Positions 35,435 through 44,400 of a DNA stretch of 64,000 nucleotides are shown here, piece by piece. Position numbers and translations under genes: made by a program. Each line of letters opens with the position of its first letter. Within the stretch, counting starts at the first letter, position 1. The notes beneath the pieces were generated by a model. That model did not search any database. It was not told the origin of the DNA and worked only from the letters and a program-made list of their open reading frames with translations. The stretch is taken from assembly GCF_003971195.1 (NCBI RefSeq), contig NZ_CP034593.1:1302001-1366000 (forward strand). Reading direction: 5' to 3'. This DNA is from Flaviflexus ciconiae (GTDB lineage Bacteria; Actinomycetota; Actinomycetes; Actinomycetales; Actinomycetaceae).

Positions 35435-38050
35435 ATGCCTCGGAGTGCTTTCAAGCGTCTTGTTACTACGCCTTGGTTCCTTGTCTCCATACCAGAGCCG
35501 AATCCAGGGTCACTCCCACGACCACGCCTCGATGACCTCCTTGAGTCAAGCAGTAGCGATTTTCCGATCACAATTATTGAGACTCCCCCGGGATTCGGCA
35601 AGGCCACCGCCCTTGCCGCTATGGCCAATGCTCGGAAGGAAAGTACTGCATGGGTGACGGCCCTTGCGGTCTACTCAGATCCGGTCCCGCTCTTCGCTGC
35701 GATACTCTCGTCGCTTCATTATCTGTACCCGGGCAATCAAGGGATCCACGATGAGATCACGCGGCTCAATCAGGACGATGACCCGCTACATTCCCGCATT
35801 GCCTCGATGCTCTCCCATCTGCCCGAGGACAGGCGCACGGTCGTCGTCATCAACGATGCTCATTACCTCAGCAAAAAGGCACTCACAGATCTGGTGGTGC
35901 CACTGGCTCGCTACAGCCGGGGCCAACTGCATTTCATTCTGTCCGGGATGCAGTCGCTCACCTCGTGGCTCTCAAAGGAGACTGCCGAGGGCATTGCCCA
36001 CACGATTCCCCACTCGGAGTTCCTTTTCACGCGGGAGGAAACGACCGAGCTTGCTACCGCTGCCGGTCTTGACCCCGAGCGGATCCATGCCGCCAACCGC
36101 TGCATGCATGAGGAAACGCACGGGTGGCCGGTCGCCGTTCAGCTCCTCATTAAGAGCCAGTACGAGGCCACCGTGGATGTGGAGACCGGTACGGCCCCGA
36201 CCCTCCTCACCGAATACATCGTCAACGAAGCGCTCACCAGCTTGCCCAAGCGGCTCCAGGACTTCGTTCTCACCGCCACTGCCTCAACGGGCACCAGCCC
36301 GAAGCTCGTCACGCACCTGACAGGTGACATCAGTAGCCCTGCTCTCCTACAAGAATGCCAGCGCCGGGGACTTTTCCTTGAACTCTTGAGAGACAAGGAC
36401 AGTGATCCTCGGTTCCGTTGGCATCCGCTCTTTGCCCAGAGCTGCCAGGACATTCTCAAGGAGCGCGACCCCGAGCACTACGATGCGATGCAGAGGAGAA
36501 CGGCGGAGTGGATGGCAACGCGGTATCCCTCGGTTGCCATCACCCACGCACTCAAGGTCAAGGACCCCGACTTCGCGGTTCATATGATTGAGGACGTGTG
36601 GCTCCAGATGATCACGAGCGACCACACGGCAACTCTTGAAAGCCTCTGCCTCGAGGTTCCCACTGCCGGACGCAAACTTCCGAGCCTTCTCTATATCCGC
36701 GCCTGCTGCCGTGACATCCTGGGGGATGCCATCGGTGCCAAGATGCTGAAGGCACGTGCCGATCGCGGCATCGCAACCCTCGAAGGGGACGAGGCTGAAC
36801 GCACTCGAATCACCAAGGCCTTCGCTGAGCTCCTCCTGCTGGAGAACCACTCGGGACTGGATGCGGCTGTCAGCACTGCCGAGGAGATCCTGACAACGAC
36901 ACAGCTCCACAGAAGTCTCTTTACCCACGGTACGTTTATCACCGCATGGAACTGCCTGAAGCTGAGCCGCGCCCCCAGGCGCGCCGCCGCCCTTTTCGGT
37001 AGCGTGTCCGCGAGCGCCGAGATCGCCGGCTTCCCACTAATCGGACAGAGCGCCAAGGTCGGCCTTATCACGGCGGAGGCTTTCTCGGGCCGGTTCCGGG
37101 TTGCCCGGCACCTCCTTGACGAGTTTGACACCGATCACAAAGTGTCGGCGCCGAACAGCCCGGTTGTCGGCCACGTGGTCGCCTGGCCGGATGCTTTCAT
37201 GTCTTTCTGGCAGGGTGACATGAACCGCGCGGTTCAGCTCGTCCGTGAAATCGATAGCGTGGACGGCTACGGGGTTGACGAAACAGACCTTGCTCGACTC
37301 TATTTTGCGTATGCTGCTGCCCTGTCGCGCGACACATCCCTGCTGAATGAGGCAACGATCATGGTGGGGAAGATGGACGATGAGGAGACTCATGGCATGC
37401 CCTGGCCGATATACAAGCATGTTGCCGAGGTCTGCCTTCATCTCGCCCGCGGGGATCGCACCCGCGCCATTGCCCTTCTCGAAGATGTCAAGGAACATTC
37501 GTGGGCCAGAACCACCCGGATCATCATCGCCGAACTGTGGTTCCGATTGGGACTGCCCGATCGTGCACGCCGCGAACTCGACCACGTGGACGACACCTCC
37601 CTCGTCAGTTTCAATCTTGCGCTCTATCAGAAGACCCTCGCGGCGATTGACTGGGTGAAGGGAAACAAGCGCAGGGCGCACAGCCGGTTTGAGTCGGCCC
37701 TCGACGCGGCAGTACCGGAGGGCGTTCTCATTCCGTTCATTTACCTGGATGACGCCAGCCGAGAACTCATGACAACACATTCCTACTCGGGGACGAAGCA
37801 CAACGATTTCCTTATCACGAGGATTGCGGCAGATGCTGCTCGAAGCCGCAAGTCCACCGGTGTCGGCGCACTGCTGTCCGAGCGCGAGTACGAGGTATTC
37901 AGTTTCCTGGCAACACCGATGACGGCCGAGGAGATCGCAAAGAATCTGTTCCTCTCCCCCGCCACGGTCCGCTCGCACCAGGCATCGATCTACCGGAAGC
38001 TCAGGGTGACGAACAGAAAGGATGCCGTCAGGCAGGGCCTGAGCCTCTAG
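35435..38050 (+). CDS. MalT/LAL-like LuxR-family regulator (pilus side)
   Basis: 871 residues from ATG 35435, which has GGAGAG six bases upstream; an upstream GTG at 35378 is less likely. The N-terminal STAND-type ATPase domain has a P-loop reading ETPPGFGKATAL (about 49-60), with Ala where Ser/Thr normally binds magnesium, and a Walker B-like VVVINDAHYLS. A long helical, TPR-like sensor region follows. The C-terminal LuxR HTH is clear: LSEREYEVFSFLATPMTAEEIA, in part, and LSPATVRSHQASIYRKL. It is divergent from the pilus operon and convergent with the giant adhesin gene. It is a paralogue of the regulator at 48577. Confidence 0.88.
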   Translation: MPRSAFKRLVTTPWFLVSIPEPNPGSLPRPRLDDLLESSSSDFPITIIETPPGFGKATALAAMANARKESTAWVTALAVYSDPVPLFAAILSSLHYLYPGNQGIHDEITRLNQDDDPLHSRIASMLSHLPEDRRTVVVINDAHYLSKKALTDLVVPLARYSRGQLHFILSGMQSLTSWLSKETAEGIAHTIPHSEFLFTREETTELATAAGLDPERIHAANRCMHEETHGWPVAVQLLIKSQYEATVDVETGTAPTLLTEYIVNEALTSLPKRLQDFVLTATASTGTSPKLVTHLTGDISSPALLQECQRRGLFLELLRDKDSDPRFRWHPLFAQSCQDILKERDPEHYDAMQRRTAEWMATRYPSVAITHALKVKDPDFAVHMIEDVWLQMITSDHTATLESLCLEVPTAGRKLPSLLYIRACCRDILGDAIGAKMLKARADRGIATLEGDEAERTRITKAFAELLLLENHSGLDAAVSTAEEILTTTQLHRSLFTHGTFITAWNCLKLSRAPRRAAALFGSVSASAEIAGFPLIGQSAKVGLITAEAFSGRFRVARHLLDEFDTDHKVSAPNSPVVGHVVAWPDAFMSFWQGDMNRAVQLVREIDSVDGYGVDETDLARLYFAYAAALSRDTSLLNEATIMVGKMDDEETHGMPWPIYKHVAEVCLHLARGDRTRAIALLEDVKEHSWARTTRIIIAELWFRLGLPDRARRELDHVDDTSLVSFNLALYQKTLAAIDWVKGNKRRAHSRFESALDAAVPEGVLIPFIYLDDASRELMTTHSYSGTKHNDFLITRIAADAARSRKSTGVGALLSEREYEVFSFLATPMTAEEIAKNLFLSPATVRSHQASIYRKLRVTNRKDAVRQGLSL

Positions 38051-38334
38051 CTGTCCGCTTACCGCATCGGGCCTTGTGCTGACACCATTGGGGAACGGTA
38101 ACTCTCGTTGTCGTCCTAGGAGATCTGCGACTTCCACGTATGAACACGCGGCTCCCGCTCCTCGAGTTGCCGTTGAGGAGAATCCGCGATCCGAGCTGCT
38201 TTCAGTCCAGCAGCCGCTATTCTGCTATTGCGATCCAGGCCCCGAAGGTGACGCACGGGATTCCCACGGGATCAATCGGAGGTGCTCTCCACCGCTCCCG
38301 ATCCCATGTCCTCACGGTTCTTTCCCTATCAACG

Positions 38335-38368
38335 GAAGCGGCGCCAGTCCGTAGACTGACGCCGCTTC
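38335..38368. terminator. bidirectional terminator
   Basis: GAAGCGGCG (38335-38343) pairs with CGCCGCTTC (38360-38368), with an inner CAGTC/GACTG stem and CGTA loop. On the plus strand it is followed by TTGGTTG. Confidence 0.7.
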
Positions 38369-38405
38369 TTGGTTGACCGGGTGGAGTCATCCACCTGTCG
38401 TTTTA

Positions 38406-38426
38406 CCGGATGGATTGATCCATCGG
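38406..38426 (-). terminator. hairpin directly behind the giant adhesin gene
   Basis: CCGGATGGA and TCCATCGG pair around a TTGA loop with one bulge, starting four bases past the adhesin stop on the minus strand. Weaker than the neighbouring hairpin. Confidence 0.45.
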
Positions 38427-38429
38427 TTG

Positions 38430-41400
38430 TTAGGCATTCTTCCTGCGCGCCGTGTAGAGCGCAACGAGGCCTGCTGCCAGGAGGAGGAGTCCGAGCACGA
38501 TCGCATTGCGAACGTCCGCACCCGTCACCGGCATGTCCGGACCGGAGGGATCCTCCGGGTCCGCGGGAATCTCATCGAAATCGTTGTCGAGGGTGACGGA
38601 GACGGCGGTGCCTGCCTCGTCTTCGACAACGATGACGACCTCGGTTCCGTCGCCGCTGATGGTGACATTGGAGTCAGCCGACCATTCGGCTCCCTCCCAC
38701 GTCACGGTTGCGGGAACATCGAACTCGCCCTCGGTGAGGGTGACTTCGGTGCCGAACGGCACGTTTTCGATGGTGGCGGGCTCCCCTGCGACGAGCTCGA
38801 GCTCAACGCTTTGCGGGGCGCCGAGGATGTCGGTCCACGTGGCGGTGACCGGGTAGGTCGTGTTCGCCGGGACAAGGTCCGCTCCGGAGCCGGAGAGTTC
38901 CTTAACGATCGAGAGGTTGCCCAGCGTTGCGTGAGCAACGTTGGTGATCTCAACGGTCGGGTTCTGTGCCGCTGCGATTGTCAGCGTCGCGGTGCCGTCC
39001 TCGTTGATGATAAGGCCTTCGACTTCGCCCCAGGCTGGAGCTGCCCACGTGAAGGCCGCGTTGCCGGCGAGAGCATCCTCGACAAGGGTGACCTCCGTGC
39101 CGTGCGGCAGATACTCTCCGAAATCGACGGGGGTGCCGTCGACCGGGACCTCGATCGAACGGGAAACGGTGACCAGGTCACCAGTCTCCCCATCGGCCTC
39201 AACCCAGGTTGCAATGATCGTCACGGTCTCGGACACGTCGGGATTGTCCAGGAGGACTCCCTCAACGTACTTGACGAGCGTGAAGGTGCCAGGGGCCCAG
39301 GTCGCCTCGTTGGTGACGGTCACGAGTGTGACATCGTCCTGCTGGTCGGAGACAACAACGTCGGCGCTGCCGTCACCGTTGTCGGTGACGTCGTCACCGG
39401 AGATGACGATCTCATCCCAGATCACGGTGTCGAAGCCGGGGCGGTCGCCCTCGGTGATCGTCACAACCGTGCCGGCGGGCAGATCCTCGCCAAGGGGCGT
39501 GGGCTCGACAGCGTTGATCGTGAGCTCGCGAACCTGCTCGACGTCATCAGCGTCGGTCCAGGTGACGGTGACCGGGAATTCGGTCTCGGGAGCAACCTCG
39601 TCGGCTGCTTCACCGGCGATGCCCTTGATGATGGAGAGGCCAGCAACGGAGGTTGCCGCATGGTTCTCGACCACGACAGCTGCCTCAGCGTTACGTCCGA
39701 CTGTCACAACGGCGGAGTTGCCATCGATCTCGACTCCGTCACCGGACCACGCGGGTGCAGCCCAGGCGATGCTGGAACCGTCCTCAAGCGGAACTTCGGT
39801 CAGGATGACCTCGGTGCCAATCAACAGATCCTCACCGAGCGGGACCGGGGTGCCATCGGTCGGGACCTCGAGGGTCTTCGAACCGGTGACACCTTCCTCA
39901 TCCCATGTGGCATTTATTGTCACGTTCTCGGGAACAGCACCGTTATCTGCCTGGTCGCCGGTTACGATCTTGGAAATCGAGAAGGTGCCGACGGTGCGCT
40001 CAATACTGTTCGTCAAGGTGACCTCAACAGGAGAGTCGATCGCTGCGTCGTCAACAAGGACAGACTCGGGGGTGAACACAGGTTCGCCCCAAGTGAGGAT
40101 GTCATCGTCTACAAGCGCAGTTTCTTCGAAGGTAACAGTGGATCCGACCGGCAGGTCCTCGATGATAAACGGAACGCCTTCGGTTAGCTCGATTGTACGA
40201 TCCGCCGGATCCGGGAATTCTTCACTGATCGCAGTCGTGTCGATCGATGCGGTGACCTCGAAGGTGCGGTCTGCAGTCGGATGGTCCGCTGCCCCTCCCT
40301 CAACTTTCTTGACGATGCTGATCGAGCCAACATCGAACGTGTTCGTGATCGTCACAACGACGGGATCATGTGCGATAACAGCAGCGCCCGAAACCTCGGT
40401 CGCCGTTGCACCACCGGTGACAGTCTCAACGACCGTGCATTCGGCACCGATCGGCAGATCACCGATCGTCGCCGTGTAGTCGTTATCTGCCGATAGCGGG
40501 ACGATTCCGTCGTTAGCGAGCGTGATCGGTGTGTCCTCTCCGTTGACGTTGTAGACGCACTGGGCCTGGGCCTCGAAGGGACCAACTCCGTAGAGCTCGG
40601 CTCCGTCACCTACGAGTTCCTTGTTGATGACGAGCTCGCCCACATCAAACGTGTTCGTAACCGTCACGACCGCGGGTGTTGCTGAAATACTGCCGGAACC
40701 GGAGACCTCGGTTGAGGTTGCACCGCCCGTCTTTGTCTCGGTGACCGTGCAGTCAGCACCGATCGGCAGGTTACCGATGGTGGCCGAGTACCCGTTGTCC
40801 GCCATTAGCGGGACAACCCCACCGTTAGCTAGAGCAATCGAGGTATTGGCACCGTTGACGTCGTAGACGCACTGGACCTGGGCCTCAAAGGGGCCAGCTC
40901 CGTAGAGATCAGCACCTTCGCCAACAACTTGCTTGTCGATGACGAGCTCACCCACGTCGAACGTGTTCGTAACCGTCACTACTGCTGGGTCATTTGCGAT
41001 AACAGCATCGCCCGACACTTCGCTCGAGGTGGCTCCACCGGTGAGGGTCTCGGTAACGGTGCAGTCAGCACCAATCGGGAGGTTCCCAATGGTGGCCGTG
41101 TAGCCGTTGGCCTCACTGAGGGTCACGCGGCCTTCGTTTGCGAGGCCCACGGGGGTCGGCACGCCATCGACGTCGTAGACGCACTGGGCTTGAGCCTCAA
41201 AGGGTCCGGCTCCGTAGAGATCAGCACCCTCGCCAACAACCTGCTTGTCGATGACGAGCTCACCCACGTCGAACGTGTTCGTTGCCGTCACGAGGAGCGA
41301 GGAGAGTTCCTCGGTGTCCTGCGTCGGAACGACAATTTCGGCAGGGCTGATGCTGGTCGACGTGGCGCCTCCTGTCGTTGTTTCAACAACCGAGCAGGAC

Positions 41401-44400
41401 GTGCTTGCCGGCATCGACGGAGTCGTGTAGGTGCCGCCGCCAACAAGGGAGAAGGAATCCGTGAAGATCTCGTCACCGTTGTAGATGCAGACGAGGTCGA
41501 AACCGAACTCGCCGGTTCCGAAGATCTCGGCGCCTTCACCATCGACCACCTTTTCAAGGGTGATCTGACCCGCGTCGTAACCGTTGGTGACGGATACGTC
41601 GGTCGGGGTGTCTGCGGAGAGAACACCGATCGTTGCCGTATCGCCATCGGCGGTGACATTGAGACCGGAGTAGACGATGCTGTCCGCATTGGAACCAACC
41701 TCGGTCAGCTCACACAGCGAACCAACAGGAATCGTGTTCGCCGGGATGTTGACGGTCTCCCCATCTTCGAGGGTGAACTCGTAGACCGCGGTACCGGCAT
41801 CGTCGAACGTCACGGCGTTGCCGAGCAACGTCTGGCAGGTGAGCACAAAGTCGAACGGGCCGAATTCGCCAAGATCGGCGTCTGTTTCGACCGTCTTCGA
41901 GACCGAAAGGTCACCGAACTGGTAGTCGTTGCTGAGCGTCGTGATCTGCGCCTGCGGGACATTGCCCTCGGCGTCGACACTCTCCAGAACCTGGAGCGTG
42001 TCGTTCTCGATAGACCGCGAGGTCTCGCCGAACTCACCGAGATCGCCCTGTTCCGTCACCGTACATTCGGCGCCGTAGGGGATGCCGTCGATCTGGACTG
42101 TCCATTCATTTGCCTCTGTGAGAACAATGGTGGAGTAGTCACCCAGGTCGACCGGAGCACCCTCGATGGTGCACTGAACATCGGCTCGGAACTCGCTCGG
42201 CGCGTAGGCCGCGGCGGGTCCGGTGATGTCCTTCGTGACCGCGATGGAACCGATGGGGAGCTGCACGCCAACCTGGGCCGGAGTGAGCTTCTCCCACGAG
42301 TTTGTGTTCGCGGGCAGGTAACGCACACCAAACTGGTTGATAGCACGCTCGTTCTCAACCGGGACGGTCACCGAGGCACCCGACGGATCTGCCGCGGTGG
42401 CCGGTGCGTTCTCGGTCTCGAACGTTACATCAACAGTGTTGCCGGGAAGCATAGTTCCCGCATCCGTACCCGCGAAGTCAACATGAATGCGGATGCCGCT
42501 GACGGTCGACCAGTCGGTGTCGTTCGCTGCTTCCAGCCACGTTTCACCGTTCTGCTCACAGGGCTCCTGGTTTTCAAGATTCGACCAGGTGCCGGTGCAC
42601 ACGTCGCTGGAGGACGTGACCTCAACCGTGTAGGTAGCGCCCTCGGGTGCGTAAACGGTTGGGGCCTCCGTGATCTGCGGACGGTAGTCCGAGCCGCGGT
42701 TGCCACCGGAGACATACATCTTGTCGCCAGCAACGGGAAGCTGGTCAAAGATGACGAGTTCGTCCATGTTTGTCGTGCCGGCGTTGACGGTGCGCAGTAC
42801 CCACGAATCGGTTCCACCGATGGCGGAGTTCGCGATGCAGGGGTAGCGGTAGTAGTCGGCACCATCCGAGGCCGTGAGGTTCGGTGTGCACGCCAGGTCC
42901 GCGTTCAAGGAATTGACCGCGCCGTCAAGCGAGCCCATGACTCCCTTGACCGCGTAGAGGTTCATTCCTGCGGTCGGCTGAACGAAATCCGAGGTGCCAC
43001 ACGACGTGGGGTCCTGCGTCCAGTGACCGGTGTTGCCCTGATAGGGACTCGTGTTGCCACACTGATCCAGAGTCTCGACCGTGTTCGCAACAATAACGTT
43101 TGTCGCTTCCTGTCCAGCCTGGAGTCCCGGCTGGAGCTCAAGGTGGATACGGATCTTAAACGTCTCGCCCGGCTGCATGATGTTTCCATCCTCTGGCCAG
43201 GTGAAGACTAGTTCCCCGTCCCTTTCCTCGAGCGTGACGTCTTCGGACAGCGTTCCGCCATCCTCCGCCTCGTAAACGGGGGCGTACTCCGCACTGAACA
43301 GCAGGGAATCTGGCAGTTCATCGCGCAGTTCCGTCAGTGTCAGGTATCCGGTACCAGAGTTCTGAACGGTCAGATCCCACGGAATCGGAACACCGACGTT
43401 GACCGTGCGGCGTCCTTCGTTCGCGAGCTTGTTGACCTTGATCTCCTGGGTTCCCGGGCTCAGCTCGACTACGGCGTCAGCCGTGACTTCAGGGCTGCGG
43501 TCCCGTTCACCGATCGCCTGGACGGTCACCGTGTTCTCAACGGTTCCCTCCATGGCAATCTCCTCGCCGCTATCGCGGAAGGTGTCGCGGAGTTCCACGG
43601 TGAACGGAATCGATGCGTTCCACGATGCTGCGGGGAGCGTCTGCGAGAACAGGCCACCGTCAGCACGGGTGAATGTCACCTCGATGCCCTGAATATCCGC
43701 GTACTGCTCGGCACCAACCGGAACCTCAACGGAATCCAGCGCGGTCGGAGCAGAGTCAATCCACTCCATCGCCCCGCTATCACCGAACGGGCCGTAGACA
43801 GACACAACGGCCTGGTCCGATCCGGACGGCGCACTGATCGTTCCAAGTCCCGTGAAGGTGAACGAGTTCCAGAAGTCGGGCGAGCTGACGTTGTCGTCGC
43901 GGATCCACACCTCGACAGGCGAGAGCGTATTCCTGGGCGTCGTCCCGCTATTGGCGGACAGCGTGACCGTCACGGGGGTATCCCGCTCCGGCTCGATTAG
44001 CAGCGACGGGGACACCGACTTGCCGGGGGCAACGGTAATCTCACCGCCGGTGAGAACAACGCTGGCCGGGTCAAGAGCACCCGTTCCCTCGCCGTCTGCG
44101 AGGACGGGATCGAAGGACTGGGCGAATACGCGGTTCGTGAGGTTCGCGGTTTCTCCAGCCAGGAAGGTCTGATCACTACCGTCGTGACGGAGCGTCTCGC
44201 GAAGCTTCGTCTCGTAGGTAATCGTGAACTCGTTTGCCGACGAGATGGTGCCACCGGTTTCCGCCGGGTCGGAGCCCTGGAAGGTCACGGCAACGCCGAT
44301 AACGTCCTGAAGTTCCTCCGCGGTCATGCTAGGTAGAGCATCCACGGTCGTGTCTTCAACGCTGAGCGCGTTTGTCACCTCGTCGTAGCGGAGCAGCCAT

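Larger units (their letters stand above)
38051..38429. other. 380-bp convergent gap
   Basis: No gene supported. It contains two hairpins near the right end (38335-38368, 38406-38426), fitting termination of the regulator on the plus strand and the giant adhesin on the minus strand. Confidence 0.5.

Noticed and set aside
38430..40200. Long plus-strand ORFs opposite the giant adhesin (38373-40187, 40929-43211)
   Set aside because: They are antisense shadows of a high-GC repeat gene: Asp/Gly/Arg-rich with no domain or ribosome-binding site.
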